A DNA stretch of 64,000 nucleotides from Selaginella moellendorffii (GCF_000143415.4 NW_003314314.1:989443-1053442), one strand, 5' to 3'; shown: positions 9,688 to 21,398, counted from the first letter of the stretch. The notes: generated from the letters alone by a model not told the origin. A program made the numbers and translations.

Positions 9688-11222
9688 ATGTTTTGGGCGG
9701 TGCATATAGTGGTCTTCCTCCTCACTGCTTTCATCCTCAAGCAATGGCTCTCCAGAATATCTCTCAATCTTCCGCCAGGCCCCAGAGGATTACCTCTCAT
9801 CGGCCACTTCCATCTCCTGGCCATGGGCAAGCTCCCACACATCGCACTCCAGCAGCTCTCCAAGAGATTTGGACCCCTCTTTCACTTGCGCCTGGGATCT
9901 GTCCCTGTGTTCGTGGTCTCCAGTCCAGAAATGGCCAAGGAGTTTCTCAAGAACCACGACACGGAATTCGCCTATAGGCCTCGGAACAACGTGGTCTCCA
10001 TAGTCATGGATAGCAGGAGCATGTCTTTCTCGCCATATGGAGACTACTGGAAGAAGCTGAGGAAGCTCTGCGCCACGGAGATATTCACGGCCAAAAGGAT
10101 GAGTATGAACACGCAGATCATCCGGGACGAGCTGTGGGAGCTCAGTGGTGAGCTATTGAGAGCTTCTAAGGCTGGCCAAGTTGTCGGAGTGAGACCACAC
10201 TTGAGGGCGCTCAGCTTCAACGTCATGACTCGCATTCTGATGAAGAAGACGTACTTTGGATCCAAGGCCTCGGGCGATCCCGCTATTGCGAAGGAGGCCT
10301 CGAATTTCATAGCGATGATTGATGAGATCCTCGAGGTGGGAGCGGCTTTCTCGATCACTGACTATTTCCCCTACTTGAGCTGGCTCGACTTGGTTTCCCG
10401 CCGTGCAAAGACGGCCGGGGATAAGATGAATGGCTTCTTGCAGAAGGTTTTGGACGAGCAGCGCCCCGGTGAGGTTCCCGATTTCGTGGAGGTCACAAGG
10501 TCTCACATTGGAAACGATGTGGTCAGTCTCAGAGCTCTCCTCATGGTAAGTTGCAAATCTGTGGAACTTACTTGATTGTTCTGTGATCTTGATAGGATCT
10601 ACTTCTTGGTGGATCTGAAACATCATCCACTGTGACAGAGTGGGCTCTGGCGGAACTTCTTCACCACCCGGATTGGATGGTCAAAGCTCAGCAAGAGATT
10701 GAGAGTGTTGTTGGACGCACACGCATGGTCGAAGAAGCAGACATATCCAAGCTCGAGGTTTTGAATGCCATCATCAAGGAAAGCTTTCGTCTCCATCCTC
10801 CCGTTTCTTTGCTCATACCACACGCATCGGTCGAGGCTCAGAATGTTGCAGGCTATGACATCCCCAAGAATGCAATGCTTATTGTGAATGTCTACGCGAT
10901 TGGCAGAGACCCTCGAGTTTGGAGTGATCCTCTGGAGTTCCAGCCCCAGCGATTCATTGGCAGCAGCATCGGTGTCAATGGCCAAGACTTTGAGCTGCTT
11001 CCATTTGGATCTGGAAAGAGATCTTGCCCCGGGCTTCATCTGGGTCTTAGAAACGTCCAGCTCGTTCTTTCTAATCTTCTCCATGGATTTGAGTGGAAAT
11101 TTCCTGGAAGCCCAAACGATCAGACTATGGATGAAGCTATGGGAAACATAAACTTCATGGCACACACTCTCAAAGCCAAAATCACTCCTAGGCTCAACGA
11201 AAGTCTTTACAGGTTGACTTAG
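9688..11222 (+). CDS. CYP-2: CYP71-clan cytochrome P450, intact
   Basis: Exons 9688-10545 and 10596-11222 join in phase 0 across a 50-nt intron and give 494 aa, normal for the family. Visible parts are the N-terminal ER anchor MFWAVHIVVFLLTAFIL, the proline hinge PPGPRGLP, the helix-C region WKKLRKLC, an I-helix reading GGSETSS where many P450s have AGTDTS, the ExxR motif ESFR, FQPQRF and the heme-cysteine loop FGSGKRSCPG. It is an ER-bound monooxygenase using a P450 reductase; the substrate cannot be told. Relative to its neighbours it is a mosaic: the N-terminus resembles CYP-3 and CYP-4, the centre CYP-1, and the C-terminal third CYP-4. Confidence 0.93.
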
Positions 11223-11635
11223 GATCATTTGATAATATATTATATAACTCAAGATCATAGATTAATTTGTGCAGTAAATTAGTCTCATACAATCTTCAAA
11301 CCAAAATTTAATCATGTTAGATAACCTTTAATGTTTGTCTCAACAATCTTGGGAAAATGCAACTGGACTAGCAAATCCAGAAAAAGTCGAAAGCCTGGAA
11401 ACTTTTAAAATTAGCAAGAGCCCTTCACATTTTCCAGACCATAAATAGTGTCTGAAAATCCAGCTTACCTCTTCACCTAATGTCTCAAATTTAGCTATGG
11501 CTAGAAGCTTAATGAACTTCGTGCAGTATAATGACTCTAAACTACTTACAAAGTGGAGGACTGCATATCACAGCATATTAGTTGGATTAGAGACAGGACA
11601 TGAAATTGGCTCATTGTATAGTGTATCCACCAAAC
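11223..11635. other. CYP-2 3' flank, no gene seen
   Basis: AT-rich noncoding sequence, similar from about 11340 to the flank after CYP-1 (8140-8460). Confidence 0.6.
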
Positions 11636-12035
11636 AATCAGCTCACGGACCTAGCAAAGGTCCTCCTGTAGGAATTCCAACTTCTATGTGAGCCCACACG
11701 TTCCTGATAGCTCACTTGTAACCTCTACTTCATAATGGCTTGGAGTGCCGGGCTCCCCTCCAGCAGTGCAAGGCAGTGCACTGGTCTGCCCCGGCTTCTT
11801 TTCCAGGTTCCTTGCGGCCAGAGATTCAGCGTACATGCTGTGGAATTTGCTAGATTTCCTCATCGAGCAAAAAGCTCAAAAACTTATTGTCACAGCTGAT
11901 TCTGGAGGATGGGGACAGAGGTTGGAAATTCCTTAAAGGCTTCGCTGCATTGCTGCTGGATCAGATGAGCCATGACCATGCCTTGTAGAAGGTCCAGGAG
12001 CTCAAAGCTGAGTTCCTCCATCAACATTTTAGAAC
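11636..12035 (+). pseudogene. MSH2 3'-end fragment 3
   Basis: It has the same layout as fragment 1: exon-11 remnant (CAGCTCACGGACCTAGCAAAGG, PPVGIPTSM), the same replacement segment around 11740-11805, then an exon-12 remnant with LLLDQMSHDHAL degraded by stop codons and indels. It is homologous to 8465-8850 including the preceding P450 flank, showing that the duplicated block spanned P450 3' flank plus MSH2 tail. Confidence 0.85.
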
Positions 12036-13639
12036 TAGAAATTACCCAACAGGAGTTCGAAGTTTAAAAAACCACTTTCTAGTGATGAAAAAACCACTAT
12101 ATATACCATCTAACATTTTCTTTTGAACATTAGCTAGTCTGATGTCCATCATTGTTTTGTCATGTAAACAATACTCTATCTCTATCCCATTATTCATTCT
12201 TGAGTAGTCTCAGCTCAGCTGAGTAGGTGATCCAAAGAAAAATCAGTAGGAAAACGATTTGCAAACATTAAAGATCATACCTTGAAGTTGAAGTCATACT
12301 ACTTGTTTTTCTGCTGTGAAACTAACAATACTCAATCTCAGTTATGAAGCAGTGCTAAAGTCACTATCATTTTTATTGCTAGCTTTGTTCCAGCAATCTA
12401 CAATTCTAGTTCGATGAGTCTATTGGATAAAGGTGTAGCCCAGAAGTTACTATACATGAGAACAACGAAGGTATAGCTTCTCTTTGTTATTTTATTCCCA
12501 AAGAGCAAACTAATGAAATCACTCTAAACAAATCATTCCAGTCCAGATAGCGATGGCGGAGATGCCCGATGAGGTTGCAATCATCTCCTTCAGGTGATTA
12601 TCATGTCCAAGAGTTAAGTCTGCAGACATTTGGGTGGACAGATCAACCTAAATTATATGGCATGAACTCACTCGACAGCAATGCATTGTTCTTGGAAGCA
12701 GTGGAAGAAGGCCAAGAAGACGTCCCGGAGCCTAGTTGGTTGCACGCCTTGATTGCAGCACTCAGAGCCTCTTGTGGCCGCAAATGGTCAAGCCTCCAGC
12801 AACAGCATTGAGGCAGAGGTAAGAGATGACTGCTAACATACTAATGCTATGCACGGTGTTTATTTATTTATATTTTGTTTTGGTAGTCTTGTGGTGCCCA
12901 ATAAGAAGCATGAGAGTGTGCAAATAAGTTTCTACGTTTGTGTTGGAATGCCACTTAGCACCTTTGCATGTGAGAAAAGAAAAATCTTAAGGTTGAACTG
13001 ATTTCCCACCATAGTTTTTGGATGATCCTGAGTTGAGTAGGTAGGTAGGCAAGTACAATGTCCCCCCCCTCCCCCCCAGTGGTCTCATGCCTTTACTTGG
13101 GCGCTGTAAGACCCTCCAAAAACATGTATTATTATTATTATAACTGCCACATTAATGTAGTGTTCAATGAATACTGGTGGTGTTCAATGAATACCACCAG
13201 CCCTGCAACTTATTGCTGCTCACAATCGTCTGTTTGGGAAGAGTTATCTCCAGAAGTTCTGTACATTCTTGAGATGCATCGGAATTTTCCATGCTGGGAG
13301 AATCATTGCCCTCTACTATGCTAGTCGCCTGTTAGCATTGTTGCCCTGTTCCATCCCAATTACCAACTCCCAAGATCAATCTATAGTGTTGGATGGACAA
13401 TCTAGGATATTTTTTCAGGCCTATAGCTTTCGCTGGCGCGTTTTTTTATAGACGGGCTTCTCTTTTCCAGCAGTTAGCTTCTCCCTGGCGCAAATCACAC
13501 CCATCAAAATCTGATAGGACTTCTCTGGTCTTTGCAAGCCTTTGAAGCTCAGGGATAGATGAACAATCTTCTCGTTGGGACTGCTTCGCTGAAAGAGTTG
13601 TGTACAAACGAATACACACGTTGCTTCACCCCACTCCAG
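12036..13639. other. Gene-poor spacer inside the P450 array
   Basis: No gene is recognised. It holds an 80-codon ATG frame at 12569-12811 with no familiar domain, a C-rich run near 13060-13078 and a short ATT repeat near 13125-13141. It shows no similarity by eye to the MSH2/P450 unit and is probably inserted sequence or heavily decayed duplicate. Confidence 0.4.
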
Positions 13640-13769
13640 ATTGATGGTGAAGCCCAAAAGCCCCACACTCTCAAAGGCAAGATCACTCCTAGGCTCAACG
13701 AAAGTGCCTAAACAACTCTGAACTGCATTATTTCCTGATCACTATTTAAACAATATAATATGTCGCATT
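13640..13769 (+). pseudogene. P450 3'-tail remnant
   Basis: The sequence around CACACTCTCAAAGGCAAGATC and AGGCTCAACGAAAGTGCCTA, followed by GATCACTATTTAAA, matches the last codons and 3' flank of CYP-1 (THTLKARIT, LNESAYTTLK). The rest of this P450 is gone. It marks a fifth P450 position in the array. Confidence 0.75.
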
Positions 13770-14303
13770 ACACCTCGACTTATGAAAGATTTTCCAGTGC
13801 TCTGTAAACAATGGCAGTCTCAGTACATAGTGGATATGACTCGAGCTCCAACTCTATTTGAGACACACTTCCACGAGCTCACTCAGATCCAACTTTCACA
13901 TGAGCACACACATAGATCCGAATTCCCGGAAGCTCACCATGGTTTACAAGGTACTCGTAACTTCTACTTCGCAATGGGTTTTGAGATCTGATCTGTCAGT
14001 TCTTTTCCAGGTTGAACATGGCCCTTGCGACCAGAGCTTCAGCATACACATGGCGGAATTCACTCGATTTCCAGAATGCGACGTCCCGCTCATCGAGCAA
14101 AAGGTTGCCGAGCTCGAAGACTTACGATTCTGGAGGATGAAAGAGGCAGCAGCAGCGGGGACAAAGGCTGGAAATTCCTCAAAAGGCTTCGCTGAGTTGC
14201 TGCTGGATCAGATGAGCCACGAGCGCCTTGAAGAAGGTCCAGGAGCTCAAAGCCGAGTTCCTGGAAGATATCCCTTCAGCATTTTAGAAGCACTAGCGTA
14301 AAG
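13770..14303 (+). pseudogene. MSH2 3'-end fragment 4
   Basis: It begins at the end of MSH2 exon 10 (ACCTCGACTTATGA), keeps part of intron 10, exon 11 with an internal deletion (YIVDMTRAPTLFETHFHELT), intron 11, and exon 12 through AEFLEDIP with indels. It ends in GCACTAGCGTAA at the position of the MSH2 stop. It is the longest of the four small fragments and directly precedes CYP-3. Confidence 0.88.
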
Positions 14304-14421
14304 ATATAGTATAGTTTCGAAAGTTGGACATTGTGCCCATGGAATGGAAGTTACCAGCTTCCATGCCATGTTTAAACAAAATTCAATTCTTGAATGGCCT
14401 ATGTAGGGGCAGAAAGTAGCA

Positions 14422-15124
14422 ATGTTTTGGGCGGTGCATGTAGCGCTCTTCCTCACAGCTTTCATCCTCAAGCAATGGCTCTCCAGCATATTTCTCAATC
14501 TTCCGCCAGGCCCCGGAGGATTACCACTCATCGGCCACTTCCATCTCCTGGCCATGGGCAAGCTCCCACACATCGCACTCCAGCAGCTCTCCAAGAGATT
14601 TGGACCCCTCTTTCACTTGCACCTGGGATCTGTCCCTGTGTTCGTGGTCTCCAGTCCAGGGATGGCCAAGGAGTTTCTCAAGACCCACGGCCTCGTAACA
14701 ACATAGCCTTGACTTCAGGAGCATGTCTTTCTCGCCGTATGGAGACTACTTGAAGAAGCTGAGGAAGCTCTGCGCCACGGAGCTATTCACGGCCAAGGGT
14801 GAGTTTGAACGCGCAGATCATCCGGGACGAGCTGTGGGATTTCAGTCGCGAGCTCTCGAGGGCTTCCAAGGCTGGCCAAGTTGTGTTCAATGTCATGACT
14901 CGTATCCTTATGAAGAAGACTTACTTTGGATCCAAGGCCTCTGGTGATCCCGCAATTGCGGAGGACGCCTCGAATTTCATTGGGATGATTGATGAATTTC
15001 TTGAGGTGGGAGCTGACACTGACTATTTCCCTTACTTAAGCTCGCTCGACTGGGTTGCCCGCGGGGCACAGGTGGCTGGGGACAAGATGAATGGCTTCTT
15101 GCAAAAGGTTTTGAACGAGCAGCG
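14422..15124 (+). pseudogene. CYP-3: broken P450 fragment cut by retrotransposon debris
   Basis: It starts [20 protein letters not shown] and follows CYP-4 closely. A deletion after AKEFLKTHG removes the segment coding for DTEFAYRP and shifts the frame to a stop near 14705; a second lesion follows at GCCAAGGGTGAG, and a third deletes the segment coding for GVRSHLRALS. Homology stops at 15124 after the codons for LNEQR, still within exon 1, where copia-type sequence begins. Exon 2 and the heme loop are absent. Confidence 0.92.
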
Positions 15125-17448
15125 TCTAGTTAAACGGCATACTTTGTTTCCCCTAACTCACTTTGTCATTTTCTCCATGTAAATATATACAAGTCTTGTT
15201 TCCGCTCATTTCAGCGTCCACATGAATCTCTTGCCACCTTGGATTAGACTCTAGGCTGGCTATCTACACTCCCACTCAGCCGTGAGAGTCTATAACGCTC
15301 ATATCTTCACGATGTTGTTGAAACTTGTCTTTGCTCAAAGCTTTTGTCATAATGTCTGCTGTCATCTGCTTCGTCGAAACATATCTCAGCTGCACTCTGT
15401 TCGCTAGAACCTGTTCTCGAATAAAATGTACCTTTATCTCGAAGTGTTTGGTGCGGCCGTGGAACTTCGGATTCTCCAACAACTCGATCACACTTCAATT
15501 GTCACAAAACAAAGTCACTGGCTGCTGCACTGGAACACCAATCTGCTCCAGAAAATCTGTAAGCCACCTCGCTTCTTGAGCTGCTGTTGTTGCACCAATA
15601 TATTCAGCCTCGGTGGATGAAAGTGCTGTGATTGCTTGTCGCTTGCTGCTCCAGCTGCTCCAACTGCAAATCCCAAGTCTGGTCTGGTACTGATGGCTAG
15701 ATAAATAAAGCATCCAACTGTGCCATCACTGCTTTCTCCTCCTCAGAGTTGGGACAGCAGAAGACCTAGATCCATGGGTGTCACCATGGGCTTGCAATCT
15801 TGCATGTTGAACTTGTGCAAGATTTCTTCAACATAATGTGCTTGAGAGAGCTTGATGACTAATACTTCTCTGTCACGAAGCACCTGGATCCCAAGGCAAT
15901 AAGAAAGACGTCCAGTCGCTGAAATCTCGAACTGGGATAAAAACTGTCGCTGGCAGACGTGCTGCCATAATATTATATCTGCAAGAGGTTGGGTAGGCAC
16001 TCGATTGCGAATATATGTGGCTGTATTAATCGCCTCGGCCCAGAACGATAGTGGCATTCCTGCATGAATAAGCATACTACGTGCACTCTCACAAGAGTCC
16101 AGTTCATTCTTTCAGCAACTCCATTTTGAGCAGGACTATCTGGAGCTGTAAACTGCTGCTGGATACCACTCTCATTGCACAGCTTCGTAAAATTTCGTGA
16201 CTTATACTCGCCACCTCTGTCACTGCGTAGAGTCTTGAGCTGCTTGCCAAGGAGATTTTCAGCAGAAGCCTTGTAAACTTTAAAGTGATCAAGAGCTTCA
16301 GATTTCTTGGCCAAAAGTCTCACGACTGTGTAGCGTGAGTAGTCATCGATGAATATCAAAAAATACCTCATTCCACAATGACTTTGGACATGGAGAGGCC
16401 CACACACGTGTGTGAACGAGCTCAAGAGGCTGACTGCTCTTGGATTCTGAAAACATGTGCGTGCTTGTTTTCCTAGCACACAAGCCTCACAAAATTCAAG
16501 CTTGCTTGTAAACTCGAATTCTTGCATGTGCTTGATCTCTGGACACTGCTTTGAGGGCGTCTTCATGCACATGGCCTAGACGCTCATGCCACAACTGGAG
16601 ATTACTCGCTCGAGTTGACTCGATCTGGCTGCTTGTCTGGAACAACCATGGTGGCGTTGAGTTTATAAAGTCCAGAATAACGTTGTCCATAAGCCACTGC
16701 TTGATCTGTCTTCTCATCTCGCATAATAGCTTGCTGGGCGTTAAAAATAAAATAGAAACCGTTGTCAGAAGCTGCACCGATTGAGAAAAGATGACACGCC
16801 AAGCCTGGAACAAAATACATGTTCCTTGTCGCAGCTCTCCTGAGGCCAGCTTTACTTGAACTGTGCCCACTGCTACAACTGAAAGAAGACTCTTGTCTCC
16901 TAAACCAACCTGCCTGCCTTAGAAATTTTCCTAAGATTCAGGAAAGCTTCTCGCCTGCCAGTCATGTGCATATTTGCTGCTGTGTCCAGCCAGATTACGT
17001 CTTGATCCTGCTGCTGAACAAACACAGGTTCTGGAATAGCTCTTACCATGAGAGCTCTTGACTGGTTTGTATAGCCAGTCTTGGCGTTCTTTCTCCCCAA
17101 TCCTCGAGGACGCCCTGCTAACCTGTCTTGGCATTCTCTGGCATTGATGAAATAGGTATGAAGGAAAAGTACTGCGCAGTATTGATACACCACTTCTTGA
17201 TTTATATACACGCCCTAGTTCCTTTGATTGTGCCTTGATCTCCAACACTCCCCCTCAATCTGATGTCTTTTAATCAGATCGCTGCTCCCCCTGTGAGACC
17301 AGTCTGAGTTGTCGTTGTAGTCATTCAAACTGTCGAACTTCAATTGTAGTCTTTGTGAGCAGATCCAGTCATCTTCGTTGTAGGGATGTATCTCAGCTTG
17401 ACTTCTTCTCTCTTGATCCACTCCCTGATAAAGTAATGATGCATCTCC
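15125..17448 (-). mobile_element. Degenerate, nested Ty1/copia LTR retrotransposon remnants
   Basis: Read on the minus strand there are pieces in copia order: protease-like WLDTAANMHMTGRREAF (about 17000), integrase with HFKVYK, LRSDRGGEYKSRNF and PAQNGVAERMN (16100-16500), a short piece of the end of reverse transcriptase (YCLGIQVLRDREVLVIK), then RNase H (ALSSTEAEYIGA, about 15600) and its C-terminus with TADIMTKALS (about 15330). A polypurine tract and LTR start (GGGAG/TGTAG) lie at 15268. A second, different 3' end is seen at 17247-17448: HHYFIREWIKREEVKLRYIP, a frameshifted DLLTK, then TTGAGGGGGAG/TGTTGG and an LTR-like TATATAAA. Most of reverse transcriptase and gag are missing. Two different LTR starts mean at least two elements. 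It is not capable of moving. Confidence 0.85.
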
Positions 17449-18269
17449 CTAGTTAATATAACCCAGACCCAAATAATGAGTTAAAATTTTTTTTTTTAAG
17501 AGCACTAGAAGCATAAGATCAGAAGAGCCTTTTCCTTTGCCTCAATCCAAAATGTTTTTTTGTGGAAATGATGCTATAAAAGTGTTTTCGTTTTTTATAG
17601 AAAACAAATTTAACACTTATTTTATATATAAATCATTTGTATCCGCAAGCAAACTTATAGACTTCTAAGTAGCAGTGATTTATCCATGGCTCAGATCTAT
17701 TATCCTATTTTTTGAGCAGCCCAAACTTAAAAACCAGCCTCAACCTGACGAATTCTTGCCCATGAAAGAAGCACGCTAGCTGGACAGCAGGTTTTGGGCA
17801 AAAGAATGGACGTTCCATTGGATGACAGTGGAAACCAGCCTCTTTCCTTTTCTGTTTCAGAACTGTGCCGTGGGAACTTTGCATACACTGGATAAAATTT
17901 GAGGCAATCGAGAGGCAGTTTAGCTACCACCATTACTCGAATGTGCTCTGCAATCAGACATGCAGTGATATCTGCATGTAAGAGAGGAAAAAGTACAGTC
18001 GCTGCCTGTGCTCCCATCCTATGGACGCTTAGCTTGTTGGACATTGCAAAATAGCTTGACGTCCCCAGCCAAGAGAGCCAGCAGCATCTCTCGGTACAAA
18101 AAACAGCACTTTGATCCTGCCAGGGAGCAGAGAACGCTGCTAGAAGGCAGTTATACATGAGCTTCGGAAAAAACTTTCGTGTTCTCCCTAGATCACGTAC
18201 ATGCTCATAGCAGCCTTTCAGTCTCTACATGTATATAATTCGTGCTTCCTTTCACATTTTCTGCAAAAA
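17449..18269. repeat. Duplicated 3' flank of the isomerase pseudogene
   Basis: This stretch is copied at 27145-27983 (shared GTTAATATAACCCAGAC, CTTTGCCTCAATCCAAAATG and many more). On the minus strand it contains a 143-codon frame at 17727-18158 starting MYNCLLAAF; the corresponding frame in the other copy is cut short by indels. I recognise no domain in it, so it is probably not a gene. Confidence 0.65.
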
Positions 18270-20221
18270 CTACAAGAAGTCGCGGCAGTCCGAGACAAAG
18301 CCCGTCGCGGCAGTGTATGGAGATGCCAGATAAATCTGCGCTTCTTTGTGGCCCATGCGTCCAGGAAAGTTGCGATTCGTGGTTGAAACACACACCTGGA
18401 GTTTCTCTAAGCTAAGAGGACAAAGGGAGAACTTAAAGAACATTACCTTGGACTCATTGAGCATACGTGTCTTTGGGACCCCCCAAGCATGCGGCACACG
18501 AGGGAGAAGTGGGAGTGTCGCATCCAGCCTCCTCGAAGATCTGTGCGCACGTTTTCCCGTCTGCCTCGGGGAGTGGCATTGCGTACAAGTCCACCCACAC
18601 CTGTTGATCCATTAGTTTTGGATGAACTAATAGAAAACGAAAAAAGAATGAATGAACCTTTTGTGTTGCCGGCACGAGGAAGGTTGGAACCTTGACTTTT
18701 TGGCCCTGCGGAAGTTAAACAAAGAAGGGAAATGTAAGCCGCAGGGCGAAGGTAGAAAAAAAAGCTCTTTTACTCACGGCTTTGTTGAGGAGCTTGGCTG
18801 CAACTACAACGTCCTCCGTCTTGCCTCCCGTGCAGGAGCCAATGTACACTCGGTCGATCTTCACATCTTTGCAGTTCCTGGCTAATGCTCGTTTATCCGG
18901 AGAATGCGGCTGCACACAAAAAGAGACTGACTGCACGTGGTCAAAACAACTACAGTACCTTCGCAACAACTGGTTCAAGCTTGGATACATCAGTTCTATA
19001 CTCCTGTATAAACTTGCAAAAGTATCAACATGACGCAAGGCATAGCATTCAATGCTTACGTCGCGCCAGCGTCACTATACACGGATTCGAACTCCTGTGT
19101 TTTGCCCCTCGAACAAATAAACTAAAACTTACCTTCAACTATAGGTGACTTCATCCGCAGGCACAACGTCATTTTAATCGCCATATTGCACAACGTCATT
19201 CTGTCTTTCATCTGCGTGAGTTCCGATCTCGAAATCAGGTGGACAATCTCGACGAGGTAAGGGGAAAAAAATACTGACCGTCATACGTTCTACAGCTGTT
19301 TTAACAAACTCCATTGATTTGTATGTTGCACCGGAAACAGTGATCTCTCCAATGATTTGTGTGCCTCAACGTGCATATAAGTACTTCAAGTACAGGGAGC
19401 CAGCTCTCGCTAAAAATCCAAACACACCTGCAGTATCAAATCCTTGGCCAGCAAATATGACGGCATTTCTCCATCAAGAACAAATCTCAATGTTCCGGGC
19501 ACCTAAGCTTGTAAGAAGAAACAAAGATGCCAAAAGCGCCTACTTGCCTTTAGTAAAAAAATTCCAGTTCCCATGATGAAACCAGCATCGGTGTTTCCTA
19601 TTCCAGTAGCGAATTGTCCAGACGCTCCAGCAGTGCAAGTATGCGAGTCAGTTCCAAAAAGAACCTAGAGACAACAACTGAACCGTCTCTCACGCAATAC
19701 AAGACATCAAAGATCAGACTCACCTCGCCCGGACTGCAGTGACCTTCCTGAGCAAGAGCAACGTGGCAAACACCCTTGTAGTCGGGATTTGCCTGCATCA
19801 AATCCGGGTTAGAGCGACCGAATCACGTACAAACACCGCAAACGTACCCGAAAGTCACCCCTGTCAGTGATATCGTAAAAATACTTGATACTTTGCTCTT
19901 TTGAAAAGTCCCCCAAAATATCCACATTTCGATTAGCGCGCTCGTCCGCAGTAAAGATGTAGTGATCGGGGATGATCACAATCTTCTCGCGATCCCAAAC
20001 CTGAGGGCACATTTCACCGTTAGCACCGAATTCCTTTTTGAAAATCCCAATTGGCCCAGGCCCGCAAACATTGTGTGTCATGAGAACATCGGCATTGACC
20101 CACACATTCTCCCCAGGCACCAATTTTGTCTTCTCGGAAGCGCGAGCGAGAATTTTCTGTCAGTGTCATTGCGTGCTTCACCTGAGAGAAAATCCAGGAC
20201 GAAATCGAGAAACTGTGGCTG
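18270..20221 (-). pseudogene. Isopropylmalate isomerase large-subunit pseudogene (5'-truncated copy)
   Basis: It is collinear with the intact gene at 27984-30207 but lacks exon 1 (transit peptide); homology ends inside intron 1 at 20221, where MSH2 sequence begins. Lesions include a 13-bp deletion in exon 8 (near 19172) that shifts the frame after CNMAI, a 25-bp-scale deletion removing the acceptor of exon 9 (near 19108), a damaged acceptor before exon 10, and an in-frame 12-bp loss near the C-terminus (AASALT). Intron 2 has collapsed to a stub that would be read through in frame (between EFGAN and VWDREK). The Fe-S cysteine motifs are still legible. Confidence 0.92.
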
Positions 20222-21398
20222 GTACACTAGAGTTTCTAGACGACGATCAGTACACGAACTTGGAGTCGGCTCTGCTCGCTCTGGGATGCCGGGAGTGCGT
20301 TCTTCCTGCGGAAAATGCCAAGAGCGTCGACGGTCGGGAATCCGAGACGTGCTGGCTCGATGCAACGTGCGACTGACTGAGAAGAAGAAGGCGGAGTTTA
20401 AGTCCCGAGACATCGAGCAAGATCTAAGCCGGCTTATCAAGAGTACATCGGTTGAGGAGCTCCGAGAACTCGTAAGTTGCGTCAGCGGCATTAGCAGCTC
20501 TACTTGCATACACGGATATCTTCACAGACGACAGCAATCACGGGAAGTATAGGCTTCAGCAGTACAGCCTCGACACATACATGCGGCTGGACGCGGCCGC
20601 ATTGCGAGCGCTGCACGTACTCGAGTCCAAGAATGATCCGAACAAGAACCCTCTTTGGATTAATGAATCGCACGTCCACTGCTGGGATGGGCAAGAGGCT
20701 ACTGAACAGGTGGCTGAAGCAGCCTCTACTTGACGTTGATGAGATCAAGCACAGGCATGACGTCGTCCAGATGTTTGTAGAAGACTCCGAGCTGCGGGAA
20801 AGTTTAAAGAACTGCCTCAAACGTGTGCCGGATGTTGAGCGCCTGACACGGAAGCTCGAGAGGTCGAGAGCTACGTTGCAAGACCTCGTGAAGCTTTATC
20901 AGGTTCGTAGTTACTGAACACCTTGCTTACTGTAAATGGTCTGATCATTGGTATACAGGTAAGTGTTCGTCTCTCCGTCGTCAAAGATGCTCTTGAACGT
21001 TATGAAGGCGAGCTTGCGTCCGCCATCGAGGAACGGTACGTCGTTCCGTTGAGAGAGTGGACGCTTGCTGAACATCCCGGAAGATACGACGCACTGATCG
21101 AAAGCGCATCGACCTGGATCAAATCAAGAATGGCGAGTACATCATTTCGGCATCATATGACAGCAGCTTAAAAACCATCAAAGCTGACCGTGATGCTGTG
21201 GAGGAAGAGATCCGTGAAGCTCATGAACAAGCCGCGAACGATTTGGATCTTCCTGCTGATAAGTCGCTGAAGCTGGACAAAACGATGGGGGCACGTATTC
21301 AGGAGCACGAAGAAGGAGGAGCCTAAAGTTCGCAAGAAACTAGCGGTGCGATAAAGTTCACAACTTCCAAGCTTCGAAGGCTTAGCGAAAGATAATGT
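20222..21398 (+). pseudogene. MSH2 internal fragment (exons 4-5) fused to the isomerase pseudogene
   Basis: The sequence matches MSH2 from the middle of exon 4 (about 3518, [21 protein letters not shown]) through intron 4 into exon 5 (to about 4735, KLRRLSER), then jumps to the MSH2 3' flank (about 6345) that precedes a P450. It carries small deletions, for example the one removing VVKYEV-type sequence near 20475, a lost base near 21107 and losses near 21285 and 21350. The whole ATPase half is missing. It directly precedes CYP-4. Confidence 0.93.

Noticed and set aside
12569-12811. 80-codon frame between P450 copies as a gene
   Set aside because: No domain, no partner exons recognised and no second copy in the window; listed only within the spacer entry.
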